Source of the DNA: UMGS1696 sp964463375
GTDB taxonomy: Bacteria > Bacillota > Clostridia > Oscillospirales > CAG-272
Reading direction: 5' to 3'
Assembly (NCBI GenBank): GCA_964463375.1
Contig: CAYXBQ010000017.1
Location: 1-52,672, forward strand
DNA: 52,672 bases
Shown: positions 40,593-48,889 of the stretch, one piece after another
Layout of the letters: every line of letters starts with the position of its first letter
How positions within the stretch are numbered: the stretch's first letter is position 1
The notes under the pieces: model-generated
The model's database searches: none
The model's input: only the letters and a program-made list of their open reading frames with translations
Told to the model about the DNA's origin: nothing
Program-made: the position numbers and the translations under genes

Positions 40593-41177
40593 TTACGCTC
40601 TGTGCTCGATCACCTTGTCGATCAGACCGTATTCGCAGGCCTGGGCGGCAGTCATGAAATTGTCCCGCTCGGTGTCTCTGGCAATTTCTTCCAGTGACTT
40701 GCCGGTGTTCTTTGCCAGAATGCCGTTCAAGGTGTCTCTGGTGCGCAGGATGTGCTCGGCGTGGATCTTGATGTCCGTAGCCTGCCCCTGGGTACCGCCA
40801 AGGGGCTGGTGGATCATGATCTCGCTGTTGGGCAGTGCCAGTCTCTTGCCCTTTGCCCCGGAGGACAGCAGGAACGCACCCATGCTGGCGGCCATGCCAA
40901 TGCAGATGGTGCTTACATCACACTTGATGAAATTCATGGTGTCGTAGATGGACATACCTGCGGATACAGAGCCGCCGGGGCTGTTGATGTACAGGGAAAT
41001 GTCCTTGTCGGGATCCTGGGACTCCAGGAACAAAAGCTGTGCTACGACCAGAGAGGCCGTTACGTCGTTTACTTCATCAGCCAAAAATACAATGCGGTCA
41101 TTCAGCAGGCGGGAATAAATGTCATATGCGCGTTCACCACGATTGGTCTGTTCTATGACGGTAGGTACAAGTGCCAT
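40593..41177 (-). CDS. clpP: ClpP, proteolytic subunit of the Clp protease
   Basis: A 194-aa serine peptidase that assembles as a double heptamer. The catalytic triad is Ser98 (GMAASMG), His123 (SEIMIHQPLGG) and Asp172 (ARDTERDN). YINSPGGSV is the conserved oxyanion loop. TTTAGGAGGTTTATCCC precedes the start. It lies between tig and clpX, the standard Firmicutes arrangement, though a hairpin separates it from tig. No CtsR or CIRCE box is seen upstream. Confidence 0.98.
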   Translation of the reverse strand: MALVPTVIEQTNRGERAYDIYSRLLNDRIVFLADEVNDVTASLVVAQLLFLESQDPDKDISLYINSPGGSVSAGMSIYDTMNFIKCDVSTICIGMAASMGAFLLSSGAKGKRLALPNSEIMIHQPLGGTQGQATDIKIHAEHILRTRDTLNGILAKNTGKSLEEIARDTERDNFMTAAQACEYGLIDKVIEHRA

Positions 41178-41252
41178 GGGATAAACCTCCTAAATGAAAA
41201 ATGGGATAAAAAAGTGAATATAATTCATCACCTGTAAAAGATGATGAAAGCA

Positions 41253-41289
41253 AATGCCGCCGCCCGGAAAAACACAAGACAGCGGCATT
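41253..41289 (-). terminator. hairpin between tig and clpP, weak terminator
   Basis: AATGCCGC (41253-41260) pairs with GCGGCATT (41282-41289). The minus strand continues TTGCTTTC, a poor T-tract, so it probably reduces rather than ends transcription into clpP. Confidence 0.65.
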
Positions 41290-41309
41290 GTATGCTTGAT
41301 CGGTTTGGA

Positions 41310-42623
41310 TTATTCAGCAGCTTCTTCAGAAGCTTCAGCGGTAGCCTCGGTCACAACGGCCTTTTCCTTTACCAGGTCGATGGCCTTCTTGACCTTCAGG
41401 TCTTCTGCGATAGCGTCGGCAGCAACGGCAGCCTTGATCTTTTCAACTTCCATCTTATAAGCGTCAGCCAGACGGTTGTATTCTTCTTCGATCTCTTCTT
41501 CGGAGGCTACGATGCCTTCCAGCTTGGCAATGGTTTCCAGAGCCAGTCTGGTCTTCACCTGACGTTCTGCATCGGGACGCATATTCTTACGCAGGGTGTC
41601 CAGATCCATGCCGGTGTACTTGAAGTAGGTGGACAGGTCCAGACCCTGCATCCGCAGTCTGTTGTCGTAGTCCCGAACGAAGTTTTCGGTCTCGTTTTCA
41701 TACATGCATTCCGGGATCTCGGCTTCCAGCTTTTCGTTCAGGGCCTTGATGATCTGTTCTTCTACATCGTTGTCGGCCTGCTTGTTGTGGCTTTCCTGGA
41801 TTTTTGCCTTGATGTCAGCCTTGTATTCGTCCAGAGTGTCAAATTCGGAAACGTCCTTGGCGAAATCATCGTCCAGCGTGGGCAGTTCGTTGAACTTCAG
41901 GCTGTTCAGCTTGCAGTGGAATACAGCTTCCTTGCCCTTCAGCTCTTCAGCGTGGTAGTCTTCCGGGAAGGTAACGGTCACGTCGAAGGATTCACCGATG
42001 TTCTTGCCAACGATCTGTTCTTCAAAGCCGGGGATGAACTGACCGGAACCCAGCTTCAGTGCGTGGCCTTCCGCCTTGCCGCCGTCAAAGGGAACGCCGT
42101 CGATGGTGCCTTCAAAGTCGATGTTGGCAACGTCGTCCATAGCAGCGGCACGATCGGTGATCTCGATCATACGGGAGTTCCGGTTCTGTACGTGGGACAG
42201 CTCGTCTTCCACTTCTGCGTCGGTAGCTTCCTTTACGGTGCGGGTAACAGCCAGACCCAGGTAGTCGGCGATGGCAGCCTCGGGCTTGGTGAAGAAGGTA
42301 GCGGTCAGCACTACGCCGTTTTCGTCGATGGTCTCTACATCGAAGGTGGGCTGGGACACGATGGTCTTGTCGAAGCCTTCGATAGCGGCGGTGTAGGCAT
42401 CCGGGATCACTTCGTTGATGGCATCTTCATAGAAGACTTCCTTGCCGTACATCTTTTCTACGATGGCACGGGGAGCCTTGCCCTTGCGGAAGCCGGGGAT
42501 GGAGATGTTCTTTACCTGACGCTTGTAAACCTTGTTGATGGCGCCTTCAAAGGTGGCGTGATCCACATCAAAGGTCACTTTATATTGATTGACAGCGAGG
42601 TTTTCGGTGTTCTTGAGACTCAT
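41310..42623 (-). CDS. tig: trigger factor, ribosome-associated chaperone and prolyl isomerase
   Basis: A 437-aa cytoplasmic chaperone. The ribosome-binding N-domain shows the signature region ISIPGFRKGKAPRAIVEKMYG (GFRKG/xxP). The FKBP-like domain follows (DFEGTIDGVPFDGGKAEGHALKLGSGQFIPGFEEQIVG), then the helical C-domain (ENFVRDYDNRLRMQGLDLSTYFKYTG). The C-terminus is Ala/Glu-rich. The start follows GGAGGAACAATAAAC. It has its own strong promoter, and clpP and clpX follow. Compare the exported lipoprotein at 23810, which shares the FKBP and C-type regions. Confidence 0.97.
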   Translation of the reverse strand: MSLKNTENLAVNQYKVTFDVDHATFEGAINKVYKRQVKNISIPGFRKGKAPRAIVEKMYGKEVFYEDAINEVIPDAYTAAIEGFDKTIVSQPTFDVETIDENGVVLTATFFTKPEAAIADYLGLAVTRTVKEATDAEVEDELSHVQNRNSRMIEITDRAAAMDDVANIDFEGTIDGVPFDGGKAEGHALKLGSGQFIPGFEEQIVGKNIGESFDVTVTFPEDYHAEELKGKEAVFHCKLNSLKFNELPTLDDDFAKDVSEFDTLDEYKADIKAKIQESHNKQADNDVEEQIIKALNEKLEAEIPECMYENETENFVRDYDNRLRMQGLDLSTYFKYTGMDLDTLRKNMRPDAERQVKTRLALETIAKLEGIVASEEEIEEEYNRLADAYKMEVEKIKAAVAADAIAEDLKVKKAIDLVKEKAVVTEATAEASEEAAE

Positions 42624-42687
42624 GTTTATTGTTCCTCCAAAAGTATAGATAAGAGCATGCCGCTCTGCGTTTTACATAGCTTTCTAC

Positions 42688-42716
42688 ATTATACATTTTT
42701 TTGGGGCAGAAGTCAA
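42688..42716 (-). promoter_or_regulatory. promoter of tig-clpP-clpX
   Basis: On the minus strand: TTGACT (42711-42716), 17-bp spacer, TATAAT (42688-42693). No heat-shock operator (CIRCE or CtsR box) is visible around it. Confidence 0.88.
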
Positions 42717-42804
42717 GACGGAAAAGCGAAAAGCATTTGAAAAAAATGTAAAACTTTCTGGTAAAATAGACATATTTTCGGGTAAAAGCGGCAGAAGGGC
42801 AGCT

Positions 42805-43527
42805 TTACACCCCGTTTTGGATCCGCAGGGGGATAAAATCCAGGTAGTCGGCGGCGATATTGGTGAAGCGAATGCCCTCAAAATCCACGTGGGCGGGCAG
42901 GGAATAGGTGCCGTGGATGTGGCCGTAATAGCACCGGCGGATCCCATATTGGTGCAGCATATCCACGATCTCCCGGCAAATGAAGGTGCCAAACACCGGC
43001 GGGAAGTGCAGGAACACCAGGATCTCCTCCTCCCCCTGGCGCAGTGCCACCGCCTCCAGCAGGCCATGCTCCAGCCGCTGTGCCTCCCGGGAGACCAGCT
43101 TGCCATAGTCCACCGGATTGACCGAATGCTGCCGCCCTTCCTCCACGAACCAGCCCCGGGTGCCGCAGACGATCACGTCCTCCACCCGGTAGGCATTGTT
43201 GTACAAAAAGGAGAGGCTGTGGACATCGATGGCATCGAAAAAGCTGTGCATCTTTTTGACGGTCGTCCACCAGAAGTCGTGGTTGCCCTTGCCAATGAGC
43301 TTTTTCCCCGGCAAGGACTCTAAAAACCGAAAATCCGCTTCGGCCTCGGCAAGGGTCATGGCCCAGGAAACATCCCCCGGGATCACCACCGTGTCCGCCG
43401 CTGTGACCAGCGCATGCCAGCGTTTCTCGATCTTTTCCGTATACCCCACCCAGCGTCTGCCGAATACCTCCATGGATTTGGGCACGGAGCCGGACAGGTG
43501 CAGGTCTGCCATGGCGTAGATCGCCAT
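42805..43527 (-). CDS. metallophosphoesterase (calcineurin-like)
   Basis: A 240-aa two-metal phosphoesterase. Motifs in order: ADLHLSG, GDVSWAM, GNHDFWW, a late LHFPP histidine and GHIHGTY. The length and the KYYGHIHG-type C-terminus match the COG1768-like group, whose substrates are not settled. The start ATG at 43527 overlaps the thrC stop codon by one base (TGATG), so translation is coupled to thrC; the frame stays open upstream only because of thrC codon bias. It is the last gene of the long leftward operon. Confidence 0.9.
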   Translation of the reverse strand: MAIYAMADLHLSGSVPKSMEVFGRRWVGYTEKIEKRWHALVTAADTVVIPGDVSWAMTLAEAEADFRFLESLPGKKLIGKGNHDFWWTTVKKMHSFFDAIDVHSLSFLYNNAYRVEDVIVCGTRGWFVEEGRQHSVNPVDYGKLVSREAQRLEHGLLEAVALRQGEEEILVFLHFPPVFGTFICREIVDMLHQYGIRRCYYGHIHGTYSLPAHVDFEGIRFTNIAADYLDFIPLRIQNGV

Positions 43528-45011
43528 CAGTGTGCAAAGGGCACGCTTGCCATATCGCAGGGCTTCACGACATCTGTAAAGCGAACCGGACGGGTCAGGA
43601 CAGCGGCCAGCGGTGCGGGGATCTGGGTGTTGGTGGCATCGGACAGGGTGGAGAGCAGCCCGGCAATGTCGCTCTCGTCCGCCTGGAGCCCCAGAGAAGC
43701 GCATACATCGGCGGCGAACTTGTAGGGGCTTGCGGTGGAGGCCAGCACTGCCTTCCGTGTGTCTCCCGTCTCGGCACGGTACTGCCGCAGAGAGCCCAGC
43801 CCCACAGCCGTATGGGTGTCGATCAGGTAGTGGTCGTTCCGGTAGGTGTCCCGGATGGTGGCGGCGGTGTGTTCCTCGTCCAGCCAATAGCCGGCGAACA
43901 GAGCTTGCAGCCGTTCCAGTGCTTCGGCGGGCAGCGTATACTTGCCGGTGGTGTTCAGCTCCCGCATCAGCTCGGCAGTCACCTGCGGGCCGCAGAGACG
44001 ATACAGCAGCCGCTCTAAGTTAGAGGAGATGAGAATGTCCATGGAAGGCGACATGGTCTTGTGGAACACTCTGGTCTTGTCGTACACACCGGTGCGGATG
44101 AAGTCGGTCAGGACATTGTTGCTGTTGGAGGCGCACACGAACTTGCCAATGGGCAGACCCATTTCCCGGGCGGTGTAGGCAGCGAAGATGTTGCCGAAGT
44201 TCCCAGTGGGCACGCAGACCACGATCTCGTCCCCCTCGGCGATTTTGCCGGCTTTTACCAGATCGCAGTAGGCAGAGACGTAGTACACGATCTGCGGCAC
44301 CAGTCTGCCCCAGTTGATGGAGTTGGCACTGGAGAAGAAGAAGCCGGCATCGCTTGCCTTTTGCGCCAGTGCCTTGTCCCCGAAGATGGCCTTGACACCG
44401 GACTGTGCGTCGTCGAAGTTGCCTTCTACAGCTGTAACATATACATTGTTGCCCTCCTGGGTGGCCATCTGCCGCTTCTGCATGGGGCTGACACCGTCGT
44501 CCGGATAGAACACCGCCATCTTCACGCCGGGCACATCCCGATAGCCCTCCAACGCCGCCTTGCCGGTGTCTCCACTGGTGGCGACTAAGATGTAGGCAGT
44601 TTTCTCCTCGCCGGTCATGGTCAACGCACGGGACAGCAGCCGGGGCATGATCTGCAATGCCATGTCCTTGAAGGCGCAGGTGGGACCGTGCCACAGCTCC
44701 AGGGAATAGTCACCGCCGTCGATGTCGTGGAGCGGAGCCGCACCACCGGGGAACCGATCCTCCCCATAGGCCGTGTGGCAGTCGGCGGTCAGTGCATCCT
44801 TGTCGTAATCCGGCAGGAACAGGGACAGGATGTAGGCGGCACGCTGGGCGTAGGTCATAGGCAGCAGGGCTTCCAGATCCCCATGGGTCAGCTGCGGCAC
44901 CGCCGTGGGGATAAAGAGGCCACCGTCGGGAGCCAGCCCCATTTTGATCGCTTCCGCAGCCGATACGGCAAAGGGTGTAGCAGAGGTATCTCTTGTGCTA
45001 ACGTATTTCAT
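43527..45011 (-). CDS. thrC: threonine synthase
   Basis: A 494-aa PLP enzyme converting O-phosphohomoserine to threonine. The N-terminus (MKYVSTRD...FAVSAAEAIKMGLAPDGGLFIP) and length are those of the long bacterial/fungal type. Lys115 in HGPTCAFKDMALQ is the PLP lysine; LVATSGDTGKAAL and VCVPTGNFGNIFAAY bind the cofactor phosphate and ring. It follows the M19 dipeptidase by 44 bases, apparently in one operon. No thrB or hom gene lies next to it; the COG3635 mutase at 48890 may supply homoserine kinase activity. Confidence 0.95.
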   Translation of the reverse strand: MKYVSTRDTSATPFAVSAAEAIKMGLAPDGGLFIPTAVPQLTHGDLEALLPMTYAQRAAYILSLFLPDYDKDALTADCHTAYGEDRFPGGAAPLHDIDGGDYSLELWHGPTCAFKDMALQIMPRLLSRALTMTGEEKTAYILVATSGDTGKAALEGYRDVPGVKMAVFYPDDGVSPMQKRQMATQEGNNVYVTAVEGNFDDAQSGVKAIFGDKALAQKASDAGFFFSSANSINWGRLVPQIVYYVSAYCDLVKAGKIAEGDEIVVCVPTGNFGNIFAAYTAREMGLPIGKFVCASNSNNVLTDFIRTGVYDKTRVFHKTMSPSMDILISSNLERLLYRLCGPQVTAELMRELNTTGKYTLPAEALERLQALFAGYWLDEEHTAATIRDTYRNDHYLIDTHTAVGLGSLRQYRAETGDTRKAVLASTASPYKFAADVCASLGLQADESDIAGLLSTLSDATNTQIPAPLAAVLTRPVRFTDVVKPCDMASVPFAH

Positions 45012-45055
45012 AGTATTATTTCGCTTTCTATATGGATTTTTATATGGACTTCGCT

Positions 45056-45982
45056 TTATCGGGCAAAAAAGGCAGCGGCATTGTCAAAATACAGCTTCTC
45101 GATGAACGCATCTCCATAGCCCTTTGCGGAGAGCATCGGTGCAATCGTGGCTGTTTTCGACAGGTCGCACAGGTCGGCGGGCACATCCGCACCGTCCCAG
45201 TCGGCACCAAATGCCACGTGTTCTTCGCCCATCACCGCTGCCAAATGCTCGATATGCCGCACCACATCCTCGGCAGTGCAGGGATCGCTCTCCCGCAAAA
45301 AACGCACGTACAGGTTCACGCCCACGATCCCGCCTAAGGCTGCCAGACGGCGCAGCTGGTCGTCGGTCAGGTTTCTCGTGTGGGGACACAGGGCATGGGC
45401 ATTGGAGTGGGTGGCAAGCACCTTGCCGTTTTTCTGCTCGGCTATGGTGAAGATCTCGTCGGTGGCGCGCACGGAGGCATGGGAAATGTCCACGGCAATG
45501 CCACGCTCGAAGCACTCTGCCACCACGGCACGGCCAAAGTCGGTGAGCCCGTCCTCTGTGTTGTGGGAGCCGCCGATGCAGGTGGTGCCGCTCCACATGG
45601 GGGTGATCACGGAAACGCCCGCCCGGTGCAGCGCTTCCAGCCGCTCGAGCTTGCCACCAAGGATCCGCACGTCCTCCACGGTGAGCAGGAACACATCCTT
45701 GCTGTCGGTGAAGCGCAGGGTGTCACAAAGCTCGGCACCATCGTGGCACACGGGCACCCCATAGGTCTCGCATTGGGCAAGCAGATTCTCCCGCACCGCC
45801 CAAAACTGCTCCCAGCCCTCCTCGTCGGTCAACCGGGCATCGGTGAACACGGCCATGAGCTGGCAGTAGCGTTCGTAGGCGGCGGCTTTTTCTAAGGACA
45901 CAGCACAGGGCGCATTTTGCAGAGACGCACCCGTCCGGTACAAGGCCAGGGCTGTGTCGCAGTGTAGGTCAAATAGCTTCAT
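45056..45982 (-). CDS. membrane-dipeptidase family (peptidase M19) protein
   Basis: A 308-aa metallopeptidase of the renal dipeptidase family. The first metal site is FDLHCDTA (His7 and Asp9), the bridging Glu lies in LTVEDVRILGG, further histidines are in DISHAS and ATHSNAHALCPHTRN, and the late FGADWDG is typical. There is no signal peptide, so it is cytoplasmic. It begins 3 bases after yraN and continues the operon towards thrC. Dipeptides are the likely substrates by family. Confidence 0.92.
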   Translation of the reverse strand: MKLFDLHCDTALALYRTGASLQNAPCAVSLEKAAAYERYCQLMAVFTDARLTDEEGWEQFWAVRENLLAQCETYGVPVCHDGAELCDTLRFTDSKDVFLLTVEDVRILGGKLERLEALHRAGVSVITPMWSGTTCIGGSHNTEDGLTDFGRAVVAECFERGIAVDISHASVRATDEIFTIAEQKNGKVLATHSNAHALCPHTRNLTDDQLRRLAALGGIVGVNLYVRFLRESDPCTAEDVVRHIEHLAAVMGEEHVAFGADWDGADVPADLCDLSKTATIAPMLSAKGYGDAFIEKLYFDNAAAFFAR

Positions 45983-45985
45983 TTT

Positions 45986-46402
45986 CTATATCCTTTTTCG
46001 ATCGTAATTTGCCTTCTCCCGCACCGCATCGGGAAAATGCTCCACCGCCAGCACCACGCCGGGCTCTGTGGGGGAGAGATACACCTCGATCACATCCAGC
46101 CGGGGGGAGCGGTGGTCTAAGATCTCCGGATGCTCGTGGAGATAGGCCCTTGCCATGGTCAGCATATGGGTGCGCTTTTGCGGGGTGACGGCGTTGGCGG
46201 GACGGCCGAATTTGTCCGGTGCATGGGGATAGGCTCGCCGGGATTTCACCTCGACAAACACAAAATGCGACGCATCCTCTGCCAGTATATCCGCTTCACA
46301 GCCCCCCGCATACACATTTCGTCCCACCACATGATACCCATGGGCTTCCAAATATTGGCAGGCGGCATCCTCGCCTAAGGCACCGATGGAGCGTGTGTTC
46401 AT
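45986..46402 (-). CDS. yraN: YraN family protein (UPF0102, endonuclease-like fold)
   Basis: A 138-aa protein with the restriction-endonuclease-like core: GEDAACQYLEAHGYHVVGRNVYAGGCEADILAEDASHFVFVEVKSRR, containing the E..D..(F)VEVK active-site pattern. The function of the family is not established; nuclease activity is expected from the fold. The start overlaps the rnhB stop by four bases (ATGA), and neighbours rnhB-yraN are a common pairing in bacteria. Confidence 0.95.
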   Translation of the reverse strand: MNTRSIGALGEDAACQYLEAHGYHVVGRNVYAGGCEADILAEDASHFVFVEVKSRRAYPHAPDKFGRPANAVTPQKRTHMLTMARAYLHEHPEILDHRSPRLDVIEVYLSPTEPGVVLAVEHFPDAVREKANYDRKRI

Positions 46403-47040
46403 TTGGTCTCCTCAGCATCCCAAAGTGCCAGCTTTTCCTTGTCCTTTTCCAGAAAACCAAGGAAGGAGCGCCGGTGTACGGGACAGGGACCTAACCGATA
46501 TACCGCCAGCTTGTGGGCCTTTGTGGGGTAGCCCTTGTGGGCCGCAAAGCCATAACCGGGGTAGTCGGTATCCAGTGTGGCACACAGCCGGTCTCTGGTG
46601 ACCTTGGCAAGGATGGAGGCGGCGGCGATGGAGGCAGAGGTGGCATCTCCATGGACCACAGCGGTGCAGGGCAGGGTGAAGCCACGGGTCTGGTTGCCGT
46701 CGATGAGCAGATAGTCCGGCGTGACCCCCAGTCCCTCGATGGCACGGCGCATGGCAAGCAGGGCGGCGTTCAGGATGTTGATCTGGTCGATCTCCTCCGG
46801 GGTCGCCATGCCCACGGCCCAGTACAGCGCATGGGTGGTGATCTGTTCGTAGAGCTGCTCTCGTTTTTTCTCCGACAGCTTTTTGGAGTCGTCCAGTCCC
46901 GCAATGGGGTGCGCCGGGTCTAAGATGCAGGCACCGGCTGTCACAGGTCCGGCAAGAGGTCCCCGCCCGGCTTCGTCTACGCCGCAGAGCAGGGTGTAGC
47001 CCTTTTCCCGAAAGGCGGCATCAAAGGAGACCTCGATCAT
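46399..47040 (-). CDS. rnhB: ribonuclease HII
   Basis: A 213-aa enzyme cleaving RNA in RNA-DNA hybrids and at misincorporated ribonucleotides. The type-2 signature CGVDEAGRGPLAGPV holds the catalytic Asp22 and Glu23; further acids are in VVHGDATSASIAAASILAKVTRD and DTDYPGYGFAAHKGYPT. Both ends overlap neighbours by four bases (rbgA upstream, yraN downstream), so translation is coupled along rbgA-rnhB-yraN. Confidence 0.97.
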   Translation of the reverse strand: MIEVSFDAAFREKGYTLLCGVDEAGRGPLAGPVTAGACILDPAHPIAGLDDSKKLSEKKREQLYEQITTHALYWAVGMATPEEIDQINILNAALLAMRRAIEGLGVTPDYLLIDGNQTRGFTLPCTAVVHGDATSASIAAASILAKVTRDRLCATLDTDYPGYGFAAHKGYPTKAHKLAVYRLGPCPVHRRSFLGFLEKDKEKLALWDAEETK

Positions 47041-48074
47041 AGACCTTCCTCCGACGCAGTGGCTGTGTTTTCCACCGGGTTTTCAACACCAATCCCTGCG
47101 TTCTCCACAGGGTCAGACGACTTTTCCGCAGAGGAACCGGACTTTTCCACAGCTTCCTTTTTCGGCTCCGGTGTGACCGGCTCCGGTACTACCGGTATCG
47201 GTTTTACCGGCGGCTTTTCCAGAGAGATACGCCCGATCTTGCCCCCACGGAATTCGTCCAGTACGATCACCGCTGCACGCTCTGTATCCAGCTCCCCGCC
47301 GGAGATCAGGAACCCACGCTTGCGGGCTACGGCAGCCAACAGCTCATGGGGCTTGGCATCGGCAAGGGCGGTCTTGTCTAACTTATACCGGGTGCAGAAC
47401 AGCTCCGGTGCGCTTTCCATGAGCCGGGCACACAGGATACCGGCCAGCGTCTCGATGTCTAAGATCCCGTCTCGGATGGCACCGGTCACGGCTAAGTTTT
47501 CGCCGGTGCGCTGGTCGTCAAACTTCGGCCACAGCACGCCGGGCATATCCAATAGATCGATGCCGTTTTTCGTGGCGACCCACTGCTTGTTGGTGGTCAC
47601 GCCGGGGCGATCCTCCACCTTGGCTTTTTTGCCGCCGGACAGCCGATTCACCAGAGACGACTTGCCCACGTTGGGGATGCCCACGATCATGGCCTTGATC
47701 CGCCGCCCCTGCATACCCTTGTCGGCATAACGCTGTAGCTTTTCCGCCAGGGCTTTTTTCACCATGGGCTCGATCTGGTTCATGCCTTCGCCGGTCATGC
47801 AGTCGATGGCGATGACGAACCGGCCGTCATGCCCATTTTCGTAATGCCGCATCCAGGCACGGGTGACTGCCGGGTCGGCCAGCGCAGACTTGGTGAGGAT
47901 GGTCAAAACGGGTTTCCCCTCGGTCAGCTGGGCGATCTCCGGATTGCGGGAGCTTTGGGGGATCCGTGCGTCTACCAGCTCCAGCACGATGTCCACCAGC
48001 GTCAGGTTTTCTTTCATCAGCCGCCGGGTCTTTGCCATATGTCCCGGGAACCACTGTATTGTTTGCGATGGCAT
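47037..48074 (-). CDS. rbgA: ribosome biogenesis GTPase RbgA (YlqF)
   Basis: A 345-aa circularly permuted GTPase for late 50S assembly. IQWFPGHMAKTRR is the family N-terminus. G1 is GIPNVGKSS (132-140) and G3 is DMPGVLWPKF. The G4 motif, normally NKxD and located before G1 in this family, reads TKSA at 61-64 (ILTKSALADPAVT), so the base-specifying Asp and the Asn are both replaced. A Pro/Glu/Ser-rich tail of about 55 residues ends the protein. AGGAGAACAGAAACC lies before the start. It is between lepB and rnhB as in many Firmicutes. Confidence 0.95.
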   Translation of the reverse strand: MPSQTIQWFPGHMAKTRRLMKENLTLVDIVLELVDARIPQSSRNPEIAQLTEGKPVLTILTKSALADPAVTRAWMRHYENGHDGRFVIAIDCMTGEGMNQIEPMVKKALAEKLQRYADKGMQGRRIKAMIVGIPNVGKSSLVNRLSGGKKAKVEDRPGVTTNKQWVATKNGIDLLDMPGVLWPKFDDQRTGENLAVTGAIRDGILDIETLAGILCARLMESAPELFCTRYKLDKTALADAKPHELLAAVARKRGFLISGGELDTERAAVIVLDEFRGGKIGRISLEKPPVKPIPVVPEPVTPEPKKEAVEKSGSSAEKSSDPVENAGIGVENPVENTATASEEGL

Positions 48075-48135
48075 GGTTTCTGTTCTCCTGTTCTCTATTG
48101 CTCATGCGGTTGCGGATATGTCTTGTTGGCTGGGG

Positions 48136-48753
48136 TCACTTGCCCAGCAGTGTGCCGGCCTTGTCCAGGGGGAAGATGCGGAAATAGGCACGGCCTACGA
48201 TGCAGCGTTCGTCGATGGTGGAGAGGGCAGACTGGCGGCTGTCACCGGAGCCGTTGCGGTTGTCGCCCATGACAAAGACCTCTCCCGCCGGCACTGTAAT
48301 GCGGAACACACCGTCGGTGTCTAAGTTATAGTTGGCGGTCAGCAGTGCGCGGGAGCTGTCCAGATACCGGTAGGGCTCCTCCACCACCACGCCGTCCACG
48401 GTCAGCGTCCAGGTCTTGAAGTCGATCTCCAACGCCTGCCCGCCCGTGGCGATGATCCGCTTGACGATGGGCTGGTCGTAGGGAGCGGCGGTCACGTCGT
48501 GGATCACCACAATGTCCCCCGCCTTGGGGGTATAGAACAGATCCGATACCACCAGATACTGTCCGTCCGCCAGCGTTGTGTCCATGGAGTGACCGTCCAC
48601 GATGTTCATCCGTGCCACAAAGGCAAAGCACAGCATGACGCACACCGTCACGGCTGCCAGCATTTCCAGTATCTCGAATACTTCGGCGATGGTTTTCTTT
48701 GCGCCCTGCATCTCATAGGGCTGTGGCAGGGATGTGTTTTCTTGTGTATGCAT
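48136..48753 (-). CDS. lepB: signal peptidase I
   Basis: A 205-aa membrane peptidase removing Sec signal peptides. One N-terminal transmembrane helix (about 30-48) is followed by box B DGHSMDTTLADGQ with nucleophile Ser56, box D IVKRIIATGGQ with general base Lys98 and box E VMGDNRNGSGDSR. The catalytic domain faces outside. It is followed at 61 bases by rbgA. Upstream, a short interval containing repeated sequence (48781-48874) separates it from the mutase gene. Confidence 0.95.
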   Translation of the reverse strand: MHTQENTSLPQPYEMQGAKKTIAEVFEILEMLAAVTVCVMLCFAFVARMNIVDGHSMDTTLADGQYLVVSDLFYTPKAGDIVVIHDVTAAPYDQPIVKRIIATGGQALEIDFKTWTLTVDGVVVEEPYRYLDSSRALLTANYNLDTDGVFRITVPAGEVFVMGDNRNGSGDSRQSALSTIDERCIVGRAYFRIFPLDKAGTLLGK

Positions 48754-48780
48754 ATAGTATCTCCATTTTTGCGATGGTGC

Positions 48781-48874
48781 GGAACGGTCAAGACCGTTCC
48801 CTACGGTAATTGCGGGAAGGGTGAGGTCGTTCCGGACGATACGGTGGTTGCGAGAGGGTGAGGTCGTTCCGGAC
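48781..48874. repeat. REP-like palindrome plus a duplicated 20-bp sequence
   Basis: A perfect 9-bp inverted repeat, GGAACGGTC-AA-GACCGTTCC (48781-48800), is followed by two copies of AGGGTGAGGTCGTTCCGGAC (48818-48837 and 48855-48874). The GGTCGTTCC part of the repeats resembles one arm of the palindrome. Short intergenic palindromes of this kind are commonly dispersed in Clostridia genomes, but no second locus is present in this window. Confidence 0.8.
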
Positions 48875-48889
48875 TGTTCTTTTTACTTT

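Noticed and set aside
41241..42740. 499-codon open frame opposite tig
   Set aside because: Phe/Val/Gly-rich antisense shadow of a biased gene; trigger factor is unambiguous on the other strand.
43528..43887. Upstream extension of the metallophosphoesterase frame
   Set aside because: It lies inside thrC in another frame; the TGATG junction and ADLHLSG motif place the start at 43527.
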